A stretch of 64,000 nucleotides of DNA from LMUY01 sp964242215 (GTDB lineage Bacteria; Pseudomonadota; Alphaproteobacteria; Acetobacterales; Acetobacteraceae). The notes beneath the pieces are model-generated. The model ran no database searches. It was not told the origin of the DNA and was given only the letters and a program-made list of their open reading frames with translations. The position numbers and the translations under genes are program-made. Positions 8,635 to 17,417 of this stretch are shown here, piece by piece. The number at the start of each line of letters is the position of its first letter. The stretch's first letter is position 1. Where the stretch lies: the NCBI GenBank assembly GCA_964242215.1, contig CAXTCJ010000003.1, forward strand, positions 45,478 to 109,477, written 5' to 3'.

Positions 8635-9479
8635 CCAACGCGGTCGCAAGCGGCGCCGGCACCCTCCTGCGCGGCCTGGAACTGCTACGGCTGCTGAATG
8701 AGGCTCACCCGCTGCACGTGCGCGAGTTGCACGAGGCGACCGGCTTCCCCAAACCGACCATCTCCCGCCTATTGCGGACGCTGCTCGCTGCCGGCTACGT
8801 GCAGCGCGATCCCCGCCTCGGCTATCGCCCATCCTCCAAGCTCAACCTGCTCAGCGCGGGGCTCTCGTCGCAATCGTGGATCTACGAAGTTGCCGCCCCT
8901 GCGATGGACCGCCTGTCGCAGGCGATCCGCTGGCCCTCCGACCTCGCGTTGTTTGAAGGGCGAGGCATGGCGCTGCGCTACAGCACCCGCGCCACCGCGC
9001 CGATCAATGTCGGCGAGGCGATCAACCGCGCCGACATCCCGATGCTCGACAGCGATCTCGGCCGCGCGTTTCTGGCCTTCGCCTCCGACGAGCAGCGGAG
9101 CCGGATCATGGCCGCACTCGCCCGCGTTGAACCGCGGCTGGATCGCGCCAACCCGGCGGTCGACCAGGCCGACGCCGTGATCGCGCAAGTCCGCAGCGAC
9201 GGCTATGCCACCCGCGGTGACAGCTTCAGCTTTGCCCGGGCCGCCACCATTGCAGTCGCCGTCACCGTCGGCGGACAATCCGTGGCGGCGATCAACGTCA
9301 TCTGCGGCCGCCGCTTCGTGAAGCCGAGCGACATACCCAGGCGCTACCTCGCCCCGCTGCGGCAAACCGCGGCCGAGATCGGCCAATCGCTCTTCTGGGA
9401 CGGCTTCGTGATCCGCGGCACGGTCACCGCGGAGAGCGAACTCAAAACAAGCAAAATCAAAAAGGGGAGGATCGCATGA
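8631..9479 (+). CDS. IclR-family transcriptional regulator
   Basis: A 282-residue regulator. Residues about 8-65 form a winged helix-turn-helix (LHVRELHEATGFPKPTISRLLRTL; the recognition helix is PKPTISRLL), followed by an IclR effector-binding domain (about 80-260) with a typical C-terminal part (AAINVICGRR). The GTG at 8631 gives a 4-base overlap with the MFS stop. The C-terminus is unusually Lys/Ser-rich (SELKTSKIKKGRIA). It lies inside the operon and most likely controls it from the promoter before 3360 in response to the imported acid or its CoA ester. Confidence 0.9.
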   Translation: MTNAVASGAGTLLRGLELLRLLNEAHPLHVRELHEATGFPKPTISRLLRTLLAAGYVQRDPRLGYRPSSKLNLLSAGLSSQSWIYEVAAPAMDRLSQAIRWPSDLALFEGRGMALRYSTRATAPINVGEAINRADIPMLDSDLGRAFLAFASDEQRSRIMAALARVEPRLDRANPAVDQADAVIAQVRSDGYATRGDSFSFARAATIAVAVTVGGQSVAAINVICGRRFVKPSDIPRRYLAPLRQTAAEIGQSLFWDGFVIRGTVTAESELKTSKIKKGRIA

Positions 9480-10921
9480 TGGATCGGATCGGTCGTCGTT
9501 CACTGCTGGGCGGGTTTGCGGGCGCGCTGGTTGCACCAAACCTCGTCCGCGCCGCGGTGCCTGACATCGCCCATCGCTTGGCGCAGTACGTCGCCGACAC
9601 CGGATGGGACGCGCTGGACGCAACCACGATCGAGACCGCCAAGGCGCATCTGATCGATGCTATCGGCTGCGGCATCGTCGCCTTTAACGAACCGCCGGTC
9701 CGCGCCGTCCGCAGCGTGGCGCTGGCCCAAAGCGGCACGTGCACCGTGATCGGCACCGCCAAGCGCACCACGCCGGAACTCGCCACCTTCGCCAATGGCG
9801 CCGCCATCCGCTACTACGACTACAACGACACGTATTTCGGCAAAGAACCCGGCCACCCGAGTGACAATATCACCGCCTGCCTCGCCATCGCCGAGGCGGA
9901 GGGATGTAGCGGCCGGGACTTCCTACTCGCCATGGTGCTCGCGTACGAGATCGATTGCCGCCTGCTCGACGCGGCCGAACTGACCCGTGGCGGGTGGGAC
10001 CACCCGATCGACAGCCTTCCTGCCAGCGCGCTCGGCGCCGGCAAGCTCATGCGCCTGCCTGCAGAGCAATTGGCGCAAGCTGTCAATATATCCATCAACA
10101 GCCACATCGCGATGAACCAGACCCGCGTACAGGTGCTATCCGACTGGAAAGGCTTGGCCGACGCAGAGTCCGGCCGCAATGGCGTGTTCGCGGCTATTCT
10201 CGCCCGCGCTGGCATCACCGGGCCGGCGCCGATCTTCGAAGGTAATGCCGGCCTATTCAAGCAAGTCTCCGGCCCCTTCGAGATCGACGTCGATACGTTT
10301 GGCGGCCGCCACGGCAGCTTTCGGATCAACGATTGCGACGTGAAGCCCTACCCCGCCCAGGGCGGTACCATCAGCGCAATCCCGGCGGCCGTCGAACTGG
10401 CCAAGCAAGTCGGCGATCTCGACCAGATTGCCTCGATCAAACTGGACACGCCGGACTTCACGTGGCGCAGCGCCGGGCGCGACCGCGAAAAATGGGCGCC
10501 GGAGACCAAGGAGACCGCCGACCATAGTCTCCCCTTCGTCACCGCCCGCGCCATGCTGGACGGCAGTGTCGGGTTCGACAGCTTCTCGCCCTCGGCTCTG
10601 CAGGATCCGAAGGCGCGCGCGCTGATGGCCAAGATGACAGTCAACCCTGCCCCCGACCTGACGGCGCTCACGCCCAAGATGATGGCCAACCGCATCACCG
10701 CCACGCTCAAGGACGGCCGTGTCGTGACGCAACAGGTGAACACCGTGCCCGGCATGGGCGGCACCAAGATGCAGCCTAGCGACTTTGAGCGGAAATTTGC
10801 TGCCAATGTCGGCAAGGTCTGGTCAGAGCCAGATCAACGCCGAGTTCTGGACGCGATCTGGTCACTGGATAAGGCTGATCGGCTAGATGACATGCTGAAG
10901 CTGATGGTCGTTCCTGCCTAG
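9476..10921 (+). CDS. MmgE/PrpD-family protein with twin-arginine leader
   Basis: A 481-residue protein of the MmgE/PrpD family (2-methylcitrate dehydratase, cis-aconitate decarboxylase and iminodisuccinate epimerase relatives). Family segments: DAIGCGIVAF, FANGAAIRYYDYNDTYF and HPSDNI near residues 60-130. Unusually it begins with MDRIGRRSLLGGFAGALVAP, an Arg-Arg leader like a Tat signal followed by a hydrophobic core and Ala-Ala, so it may act in the periplasm; cytoplasmic family members lack this. The start overlaps the IclR stop by 4 bases; AGGGGAGG lies just upstream, and the ATG at 9479 is an alternative. The stop overlaps that of the convergent CitE-like gene. The reaction is probably dehydration or epimerisation of a dicarboxylic or tricarboxylic acid. 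Confidence 0.85.
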   Translation: MMDRIGRRSLLGGFAGALVAPNLVRAAVPDIAHRLAQYVADTGWDALDATTIETAKAHLIDAIGCGIVAFNEPPVRAVRSVALAQSGTCTVIGTAKRTTPELATFANGAAIRYYDYNDTYFGKEPGHPSDNITACLAIAEAEGCSGRDFLLAMVLAYEIDCRLLDAAELTRGGWDHPIDSLPASALGAGKLMRLPAEQLAQAVNISINSHIAMNQTRVQVLSDWKGLADAESGRNGVFAAILARAGITGPAPIFEGNAGLFKQVSGPFEIDVDTFGGRHGSFRINDCDVKPYPAQGGTISAIPAAVELAKQVGDLDQIASIKLDTPDFTWRSAGRDREKWAPETKETADHSLPFVTARAMLDGSVGFDSFSPSALQDPKARALMAKMTVNPAPDLTALTPKMMANRITATLKDGRVVTQQVNTVPGMGGTKMQPSDFERKFAANVGKVWSEPDQRRVLDAIWSLDKADRLDDMLKLMVVPA

Positions 10922-11754
10922 CCTTCGGTAGCTTGCTGCGCCGCTTCGACAAGGGCGCGGGCGCTCTCGATGAACGGTCCATCCACCATCCGTCCATCGA
11001 CCATGAAGGCGCCCACGCCGCTGGCGGCAGCCGATGCTGCTGCCTCCAACACCCGCCGCGCCTGCGCGACCGCAGCCTCGTCCGGCAAGAAACATTCATT
11101 GGCGATCGGAACTTGGCTCGGGTGGATGCAGCTTTTTCCGGCGTAGCCAAGCCGGCGTGCAAACCGGCACTCCTCCCGGAAGCCCTCGAGATCAGCTACA
11201 TTCGCGTAAGCGCCGTCCCACGCCGCAACGCCCGCCTCCGCTGCCGCCAGCCGCACCTGCAGCAGCACGTGCCGAACTGCCATCGGCTCGGCGCGGTCGA
11301 TCCCGAACGGCTCGAACAGGTCGCCGTACCCGGCTTGCAGCCCGGATACCAATGGGTGGGCTCCGGCGATTTCTGCTGCACAGCGTAAAGCACGCGGGGT
11401 TTCGATATTGGCCAGGATCGTGATGGGCAGCCCGCTCCGCTCGATACGATTGGCTACTTCCCGCACCTCGTCGGCGCGCTCGACCATTGGTAGATTGACC
11501 ACGTCCAGCCCTGGCACGAGCACGGCGTCCATGTCCGCGGCGTAATGGGGGCTGTCCACCGGGTTGATGCGGACGATGATGCGCTTGCCGGCTGTTCGCG
11601 ACGCGAGAAAGAGGGACACCTGGGCCCGTGCCATCTCCTTGCGATCGGCCGCCACGGCGTCCTGCAGGTCGAGTGAGAGTCCGTCAGCCTTGGACGCCAT
11701 CGCCTTGTCGAACAATTCGGGGCGTGACCCCGGAACGAATAACTTGCTGCGCAC
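10918..11754 (-). CDS. Second CitE-like CoA-ester lyase
   Basis: A 278-residue paralogue of the lyase at 6434, on the opposite strand. Seen: FVPGSRPELFDKA, the metal ligands E118 (ANIETPRAL) and D145 (AGYGDLF), and SCIHPSQVPIANECF near the end. The usual LDLEDAV motif reads SLDLQDAV (D29, Q31, D32), a Glu-to-Gln change that may alter CoA or metal binding. Its TAG stop shares the CTAG palindrome with the PrpD stop, so the two genes end base-to-base. It may be the first cluster's alternative lyase or belong with the sugar-acid operon upstream of it (from 16198 downward), since both run on the minus strand. Confidence 0.85.
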   Translation of the reverse strand: MRSKLFVPGSRPELFDKAMASKADGLSLDLQDAVAADRKEMARAQVSLFLASRTAGKRIIVRINPVDSPHYAADMDAVLVPGLDVVNLPMVERADEVREVANRIERSGLPITILANIETPRALRCAAEIAGAHPLVSGLQAGYGDLFEPFGIDRAEPMAVRHVLLQVRLAAAEAGVAAWDGAYANVADLEGFREECRFARRLGYAGKSCIHPSQVPIANECFLPDEAAVAQARRVLEAAASAAASGVGAFMVDGRMVDGPFIESARALVEAAQQATEG

Positions 11755-11870
11755 TGGACGAACGCTCCCTACTTCGGTCGAAGTCTCTCAACGCATCATT
11801 CTCCAACACCCCGAACCCGAACGCCAGGTCATGACCACTGCATGACTGCCTGGCCGGATCGGGGCAGGTT

Positions 11871-12986
11871 CTATGACGATCGGGTGAGCGTCTCCCAGGC
11901 TTGAAAGTTCGCCAACACTTCGGGCTTGAACGCCAAACCGTGGCCGGGACGCTCGGGGGCGCTGATCCTGCCGCCTCTCACGGGCAGAGCCTCGACCCAA
12001 AGGTCGTCCAGCAGGCCCATGTGCTCGATCCAACTGGCGTTCGGGATTGAACAGAGAACATGCACCACCAGTTCGGGGAACAGGTGAGGGGCGATGGTCA
12101 TGCCCCAGGTGTCAGCCAGGGTTGCGAGTTTGCGCATTTCGGTGAGGCCGCCGCGCATTGGATCGGGCTGGAGGATGGGGAGGCCGGGATGCTCCAAGAA
12201 AGGTCGCATGTCGTAGCGAGTGAAATGCGTCTCGCCGCCGACCACGCGAAGATCAAGCTTGTCGGCAACACGCATGTAGCCGGCGAAATCATCGGCAATG
12301 ACCGGTTCCTCCAGCCAGTGGATATCGTATTGCTCGAACTTGCGACCCATCAGGATGGCGGTGTCGGCGGACCAGCCCTGGTTCACGTCGATCATGATCT
12401 CGATACCCGGGCCGAGCGCCTCGCGCATGCGGCGGACGTTATCGAGGTCGGTGGCCAGGTCGTGGACGTGGGCCACCTGCATCTTGATCGCGCTGAAGCC
12501 CTGTTCGGCGTAATGCCGGGCCTTCTTGATCATCCCCTCGCCGCCGCTGCCGCGGAAGCAGCCGCTGCCATAGGCGGGAATCTGGCTGCAGAAATTACCC
12601 CACAGCCGGTGCAGCGGTAGTCCCGCAACCTTGCCGACAATGTCCCACAACGCAATGTCGATCGCGGAGATGGCCATGGTGGTAATGCCGCCCCGGCCTG
12701 AGGTGAGCGTGGCACGCCACAAATCGCGTCCGATTGCCTCCACCGCGGTGGCGTCCTTGCCGAGGACGCGCGGGGCCATGATCTCCGAGATACAGGTTTG
12801 CAGCGTGCGCAGCGCCGGCGTGAGCAAGTGCAGATAGCCCATGCCAACCACCCCACTGGCGATCTGCACCTCGACGACCAGAAGGTTGCGCGTCGGCGAC
12901 ATGGCCTGGCCGTCGAGCAGCCAGGTATCGGGCCAGGGAAGTTGGGCAGTGGCGACGCGGATTTCGGTAATCGTGGTGTCGGTCAT
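11871..12986 (-). CDS. Enolase-superfamily dehydratase (mandelate racemase group), KxQ type
   Basis: A 371-residue enzyme of the MR/MLE family, which removes a proton alpha to a carboxylate and usually dehydrates sugar acids. Catalytic set: K168-x-Q170 (AIKMQV), metal ligands D200 (MIDVNQGW), E226 (WLEEP) and E252 (GGETHF), and base H301 in IAPHLFPE. The KxQ in place of KxK is an odd second base. It lies 3 bases downstream of the MFS gene and in line with the lactonase and C-C lyase genes, which predicts the order lactone opening, dehydration, cleavage. The exact aldonate or aldarate is not determined. Confidence 0.88.
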   Translation of the reverse strand: MTDTTITEIRVATAQLPWPDTWLLDGQAMSPTRNLLVVEVQIASGVVGMGYLHLLTPALRTLQTCISEIMAPRVLGKDATAVEAIGRDLWRATLTSGRGGITTMAISAIDIALWDIVGKVAGLPLHRLWGNFCSQIPAYGSGCFRGSGGEGMIKKARHYAEQGFSAIKMQVAHVHDLATDLDNVRRMREALGPGIEIMIDVNQGWSADTAILMGRKFEQYDIHWLEEPVIADDFAGYMRVADKLDLRVVGGETHFTRYDMRPFLEHPGLPILQPDPMRGGLTEMRKLATLADTWGMTIAPHLFPELVVHVLCSIPNASWIEHMGLLDDLWVEALPVRGGRISAPERPGHGLAFKPEVLANFQAWETLTRSS

Positions 12987-12989
12987 GGC

Positions 12990-14294
12990 TCAGTCCTCCC
13001 GTAGCAGACGGCGAAGCGATAAGGTCAGCACGACGCTGACAATCAGGAAAGCACCCAGGGCGGCCATAGGGATGCTGAAACCGCCGGTCGTGTCCTTCAG
13101 CCACCCCACCGCAAACGGGCCGACAAAGCCGCCGAACGCGCCGATGGAGTTGATCAGGGCGAGGCCACCGGCGGCCGCGGCGCCAGTCAGGAAGCGGGAC
13201 GGGATGGCGAAGAAGATTGTTCGCGCGGACGTAATGCCGATCAGCGCCAGAGTAACGCCGACCAGGCCAGGGACGAGTGTCGGAAACCAGTAGGACAGGC
13301 CTAAGCCAACCGCACCCAACAGACACGCCATGGCGAGGTTGCCAATCCGGTTGCCGGTGCGATCGGTGTGGATGGCCCAGAGCAGCATCCCCGCTGCGGC
13401 AAACAGGGACGGGATAGCGCTGACCAGGCCGATCGTGCCGCTGCTGAGCCCTTGCGATTTCAGGATCAGCGGCAGCCACATGGAAATCCCGTAGGATCCC
13501 ACCGTGAAGCAGAAGGTGATACCGCTCAGCACAAGCACGCGCGGGTCGGCCAGTATGCCGGCAAAACTGGCGTGGGGGCGGTCGCGATGCTCACTGGCGA
13601 GTTGGGTATCCAGCGCCGTCCGCTCGCCCGGCGTGAGCCAGGTGGCCGCCGCCGGGCTATCGGTGAGCATGAACCAGGTGGCGACGCCGATGATGCAGGT
13701 GGGCAGACCCTCCAGCACGAAGATCCACTGCCATCCCTTCAGCCCGAGCGTGCCGTGCATCTGCACGAGCAGCCCAGAGAGCGGCCCACCGACCACGGTG
13801 GACAGAGGGATGGCCACCATGAACCAGCCGAGCATGCGGGTGCGCTGCTGCACGGGGAACCAGGCGGAGAGGAGGTAATACACGCCGGGGGCAAATCCGG
13901 CCTCGAACGTGCCGAGCAGAAACCGGGTGGCGTAGAAGCTGATGGGGCCGGTGACAAAGGCGCAGGCGATCGCGGCCAAGCCCCACGTCACCATGATGCG
14001 GGCCAGCCAGCGGCGGGCGCCGACGCGATACATGACGAGGTTGCTCGGCACCTCGAGCGCGCAGTAGCCTATGAACAGGATACCGGCGCCCCAGCCGAAC
14101 TGGGTGGCTGTCAGGCTTAGATCCTGGTTCATGGTGAGCGCGGCGAAGCCCACGGCCGTCCGGTCGATGAAGTTGAACAGGAAGCCGAGCGTCAGCAGCG
14201 GGAGGAGGCGCCAGAAGGCTTTGTTGAGGGCGCTTTTCAGCAGGTCGTCGTTGGCGACTGGTGGCCTGGTTTCGGCCCTTATGTTGGTGCTCAT
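12990..14294 (-). CDS. MFS transporter, anion:cation symporter (ACS) type
   Basis: A 434-residue twelve-helix carrier. LGFLFNFIDRTAVGFAALTM near residues 36-55 and GWGAGILFIGYCALEVPSNL near 68-87 are the helix 1-2 signature of the ACS family (D-galactonate/glucarate/phthalate carriers such as DgoT and GudP). The N-terminal 25 residues are hydrophilic and cytoplasmic. It sits between the dehydratase and the lactonase genes on the same strand and almost certainly imports the sugar acid they process. The GntR gene at 16303 is the likely regulator. Confidence 0.88.
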   Translation of the reverse strand: MSTNIRAETRPPVANDDLLKSALNKAFWRLLPLLTLGFLFNFIDRTAVGFAALTMNQDLSLTATQFGWGAGILFIGYCALEVPSNLVMYRVGARRWLARIMVTWGLAAIACAFVTGPISFYATRFLLGTFEAGFAPGVYYLLSAWFPVQQRTRMLGWFMVAIPLSTVVGGPLSGLLVQMHGTLGLKGWQWIFVLEGLPTCIIGVATWFMLTDSPAAATWLTPGERTALDTQLASEHRDRPHASFAGILADPRVLVLSGITFCFTVGSYGISMWLPLILKSQGLSSGTIGLVSAIPSLFAAAGMLLWAIHTDRTGNRIGNLAMACLLGAVGLGLSYWFPTLVPGLVGVTLALIGITSARTIFFAIPSRFLTGAAAAGGLALINSIGAFGGFVGPFAVGWLKDTTGGFSIPMAALGAFLIVSVVLTLSLRRLLRED

Positions 14295-14329
14295 CGGTTC
14301 CCTCGTGCCCAGCCTGTGTCGGGTCTCGT

Positions 14330-15247
14330 TCAGTCGGCGTGCGAGTACATTACTTTGCCGGCGATGGGCATTGTGGCGCGCAAGACGGTGCCGGTTTCGG
14401 ATTCAGTGATGTAGAGCGTCCGGCGATCGGGGCCGCCATAGGCCGCGTTCGTGGTGAACAGCCCCGTGCACGAACAGATCCGATGGGTCGGCTCCCCGGT
14501 GCGGCTAAACAGCCAGACGGCGCCGAGCCCGGAATAGCACACCGCCAAGCCGCCCGAAGCATCCAACGCCAAACCGTCTGGCCCGCCGAGGCTACCGGAG
14601 AGTTGCAGGAACAGGCCGACCTTGGTGACGCTGCCATCGGCGAGTAAAGGGAGCCGCCATACGGCATTGGCGCGGGTGACGGCCACATACAGCGCGGTGC
14701 CGTCGGCGTTCATCACCAAGCCGTTCGGGCTCGGGATGTTGGTCAGCAGCTGGTCTAGCCGGCCCTCCGGGGTCCAGCGGTAGACGCGGCCGGACGGATC
14801 TTGCAGCCCCGTTTGTCCCTGGTCGGTGAAATAGAGGTCACCGTTGGGAGCGAAGAACAGGTCGTTCACGCCCTTGAAGTGTTCGCTCCAGCGGCGCTCC
14901 AGCAAGCGGGTGACCGCTCCGGTCGACGGGTCGAGTTGCATGATGCCGTGGCGGTAATCGGTGACGAAGATCCGGCCGTCCCGGTGGATCTTCAGGCCGT
15001 TCGGCTCGCCGTCGTACTCGGCCACGAGGGTGAACTCGCCCTCGTGTGAAATCCGGAACACGCGGCCGAACGGTTTATCGACCACATAAAGGTTGCCGGC
15101 CCGGTCGAAGGAAGGGCCTTCGAGAAAGCAATCGGCGGGATGGCCGCCCTTGTTGGCGTCGGTCCAGGGGGACGGTCGCCGGTCGCGGAAGTGATCGGGC
15201 AAACGCGCGAACACCTCCGTTGTGATCCGTTCGGGTGCGGCAAACAT
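14330..15247 (-). CDS. SMP-30/gluconolactonase-family lactonase
   Basis: A 305-residue six-bladed beta-propeller hydrolase (SGL family) that opens sugar lactones. The metal site can be picked out: E43 (FLEGPSF), N128 (KGVNDLFF), N175 (SPNGLV) and D224 (GGPDGLALD); these correspond to the Glu/Asn/Asp ligands of gluconolactonases. There is no signal peptide, so it acts in the cytoplasm. It starts 3 bases after the stop of the C-C lyase gene and is followed by the MFS carrier, forming a sugar-acid operon. Oxidation of an aldose to the lactone may come from a dehydrogenase elsewhere. Confidence 0.9.
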   Translation of the reverse strand: MFAAPERITTEVFARLPDHFRDRRPSPWTDANKGGHPADCFLEGPSFDRAGNLYVVDKPFGRVFRISHEGEFTLVAEYDGEPNGLKIHRDGRIFVTDYRHGIMQLDPSTGAVTRLLERRWSEHFKGVNDLFFAPNGDLYFTDQGQTGLQDPSGRVYRWTPEGRLDQLLTNIPSPNGLVMNADGTALYVAVTRANAVWRLPLLADGSVTKVGLFLQLSGSLGGPDGLALDASGGLAVCYSGLGAVWLFSRTGEPTHRICSCTGLFTTNAAYGGPDRRTLYITESETGTVLRATMPIAGKVMYSHAD

Positions 15248-15250
15248 CGA

Positions 15251-16198
15251 TCAGACCCGGGCTGGCACCGGGGTGTCTTCAACCTCCTGGAAGCGGTCCT
15301 CGAGAGCGCGCCAGCGGCGGTTCTCGAACAGCTCCCACAGCTCGCCGTGGTCTAGCATCCGGTGGGCCATGGCATCGGTGGACCCGGTGGCAGCGAGCGA
15401 CGCCAACAGTTCTTGGCCGGCGCGGGCGATCAGGCGGGTGAGCGAGTTCGGGTAGATCGCCATGCGGAACCCCATCTCCTGCAGGCGCGCGGCAGGAAGG
15501 ATGGGGGTGCGGCCGCCCTCCACCATATTGGCGAGGCAGGGAACGGGGATGCGCTTGGGGACCTGGATCAGCTCCGCCTCGGTTTGCGGCGATTCAAGGA
15601 AGATAACGTCGGCACCCGCCTCGGCGTAGATCTGGGCCCGTTCGATCGCGGCCTCGAACCCTTCCACGGCGCGGGCGTCGGTGCGGGCGATGATCACCAC
15701 GTCGGGGTCGATGCGGGCATCGAGCGCCGCCTTCAGCCGCATCACCATGGTGTTGACGGAGGCCAGGCGGCGGCCGGGCTCGTGACCGCATTTCTTCGGC
15801 CACACCTGGTCTTCCAGTTGGATGGCGCTGATGCCGGCGCGCTCGAACTCGCGGACGGTGCGAATGACGTTCAGCGGCCCGCCATACCCGGTGTCGGCGT
15901 CGGCAACGATGGGAATGGACACGACATCGGCGATGCGGCGGCAGCGGTCAAGGATCTCACCGAAGGACAGCGCCCCGACGTCCGGAGCGCCCAGCGCACT
16001 GAGCGACACGCCTGACCCGGTGATGTACAGCGCGGGGAATCCCGAAGTGTCGACCAGCCGAGCCGTGATGCAGTCAAACGCGCCGGGAATGCTGACCAGG
16101 CGGTCACCCGCCAACAACTCGCGCATCCGGCGATTGCGGCCGGCGGTCTGACTAAGGCCGATCGGGTATGGCAATGGCGTGGTATGTTCGAGGTCCAT
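15251..16198 (-). CDS. PEP mutase/isocitrate lyase-superfamily C-C lyase
   Basis: A 315-residue TIM-barrel enzyme. Key residues: GAFDCITARL (residues 39-48), the metal-binding DADTGYGG (D100, D102), QLEDQ (E129, D130) and the lyase signature KKCGH (135-139) with the catalytic cysteine C137. Possession of the cysteine argues for a lyase (2-methylisocitrate, dimethylmalate or related) rather than a mutase or oxaloacetate decarboxylase. The ATG at 16198 is chosen because GGGAGGAGAG lies about 9 bases upstream; the frame is open further but unlike protein. First gene of the operon, diverging from the GntR gene. Confidence 0.88.
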   Translation of the reverse strand: MDLEHTTPLPYPIGLSQTAGRNRRMRELLAGDRLVSIPGAFDCITARLVDTSGFPALYITGSGVSLSALGAPDVGALSFGEILDRCRRIADVVSIPIVADADTGYGGPLNVIRTVREFERAGISAIQLEDQVWPKKCGHEPGRRLASVNTMVMRLKAALDARIDPDVVIIARTDARAVEGFEAAIERAQIYAEAGADVIFLESPQTEAELIQVPKRIPVPCLANMVEGGRTPILPAARLQEMGFRMAIYPNSLTRLIARAGQELLASLAATGSTDAMAHRMLDHGELWELFENRRWRALEDRFQEVEDTPVPARV

Positions 16199-16275
16199 TT
16201 TTGATCTCTCCTCCCGGCCGATGGCATAACGACCGCAGGGAGGATAGCGGCTATTCGGAGGATTGAAAAGCATAT

Positions 16276-16285
16276 TGGTATATCA
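16276..16285. promoter_or_regulatory. Candidate GntR operator in divergent promoter
   Basis: TGGTATATCA is a near-palindrome (perfect form TGGTATACCA) in the AT-rich part of the 104-base gap between the lyase gene (start 16198) and the GntR gene (start 16303). Its position lets one regulator act on both directions. Symmetry is seen; binding is inferred. Confidence 0.4.
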
Positions 16286-16302
16286 TTACAGGAGAGCTGA
16301 GC

Positions 16303-17124
16303 GTGAGTGAGGCGGCTCCAGGTGGGCGTCGGCGCACACCGCGGCTGGTGCCGGCCGCGCTGAACCGTGCATCGCCGGCCCCGCTGTATCACCAGATCTT
16401 CACAGCGTTGCGGGACCGGGTTCTGGATGGGACCTATCCGATCGGTTCAGCCCTGCCGACCGAACGGGATATTTCGGAGCAATTCGACGTCTCGCGGATC
16501 ACCGCCAAACGCGCACTGAACGAGATGGCAGCGCGCGGGATGGTGGTGCGGGAGCGCGGGCGTGGCACGCACGTCGCGAGTTTTGGTAGCCGGGCGCCCT
16601 TGCTGGCGAGCGTGGAGGGCTTGCTTGAAAACAATCTGGCGATGGGGCTGCAAACGGAGGTTGAACTGCTGCAATTCGATTATTTGCCGGCGAGTTCGGC
16701 GGTCGCGGCGGCGCTGCGGATCGAGCAAGGACGCTCGGTGCAGGCAGCGGTACGGGTGCGCAAGGTTCAGGAGGTGCCGTTCTCCCATATCAGCACCTGG
16801 GTCCCGGAGGATATCGGGCGCGCCTACAGTAGCGACGACCTTTCAACGCAGCCGCTGCTGCTGCTACTGGAACGATCGGGGATCGCCATCGCTCGGGCGG
16901 AGCAGTCGATCACGGCCGAGAACGCAACTGCTATCGTGGCGCAGGCACTGCGGCTAGAGGTGGACACGGCGTTGCTGCGGATCGAGCGAATTGTTTACGG
17001 TTTTGACGACCGCCCCGTTGAATACATCCGGTCGCTTTATTGTCCCGAGCGGTATCAGTATCGCATGGCGCTTCAACGCGCCGGGGCAGGCGGGAGCCGG
17101 TTGTGGACCAACCCAGCATTGTGA
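16303..17124 (+). CDS. GntR-family regulator, HutC/UTRA subfamily
   Basis: A 273-residue regulator. A winged helix-turn-helix spans about residues 26-92 (APLYHQIFTALRDRVLDG, LPTERDISEQFDVSRITAKR), followed by a UTRA ligand domain (about 105-265) with the YCPERYQYRM closing motif. The GTG at 16303 has GGAGAG about 7 bases upstream. It diverges from the sugar-acid operon, and regulators of this subgroup usually sense a phosphorylated or acidic sugar, so it probably represses the lyase-lactonase-MFS-dehydratase operon until substrate is present. Confidence 0.9.
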   Translation: MSEAAPGGRRRTPRLVPAALNRASPAPLYHQIFTALRDRVLDGTYPIGSALPTERDISEQFDVSRITAKRALNEMAARGMVVRERGRGTHVASFGSRAPLLASVEGLLENNLAMGLQTEVELLQFDYLPASSAVAAALRIEQGRSVQAAVRVRKVQEVPFSHISTWVPEDIGRAYSSDDLSTQPLLLLLERSGIAIARAEQSITAENATAIVAQALRLEVDTALLRIERIVYGFDDRPVEYIRSLYCPERYQYRMALQRAGAGGSRLWTNPAL

Positions 17125-17197
17125 CGCGTTGCGGCGGTGCCGATCCAGACCGCTTCAAGGCAGGCGAGCAATACCGGCCGGATCGGCAGCATTCGGA

Positions 17198-17257
17198 CAG
17201 CGAGAACGCTTCATCGCTAATGCCGTGCTTGCGGTAAAGGTCCGCCGCCGTCGCATT
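17198..17257 (-). pseudogene. IS3-type OrfA transposase scrap
   Basis: About 20 codons (NATAADLYRKHGISDEAFSL) match the helix-turn-helix of IS3-family OrfA proteins (consensus LCRRHGISDATFYKW). Neither flank of the element remains. It lies about 35 bases beyond an IS630 scrap on the same strand, so two different elements are collapsed together. Confidence 0.5.
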
Positions 17258-17291
17258 CGGCTGGCGCATTTGCCCGGCTTGAGAGGAAGCC

Positions 17292-17417
17292 CGGGCTGCG
17301 CGTGCGGTCGAGCGCCTGGATCTGGCTTTTTTCATCGATCGACAGCACCACCGCCTGCATCGGCGGATCCATGTAAAGCCCAACGATGTCCTCGACCTTC
17401 TCGGCAAACTCATCCGC
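17292..17417 (-). pseudogene. IS630-family transposase fragment
   Basis: About 42 codons reading AEKVEDIVGLYMDPP then VVLSIDEKSQIQALDRT match the core of IS630 transposases, including the second catalytic aspartate of the DDE triad (the D of SIDEKSQ). The N-terminal HTH part and the last catalytic residue are missing; the reading frame continues but loses similarity after DRTRSPGF. A dead remnant lying just downstream of the GntR gene. Confidence 0.7.

Noticed and set aside
15362..16015. 217-codon plus-strand frame opposite the C-C lyase
   Set aside because: Antisense shadow of a gene with a complete KKCGH active site.
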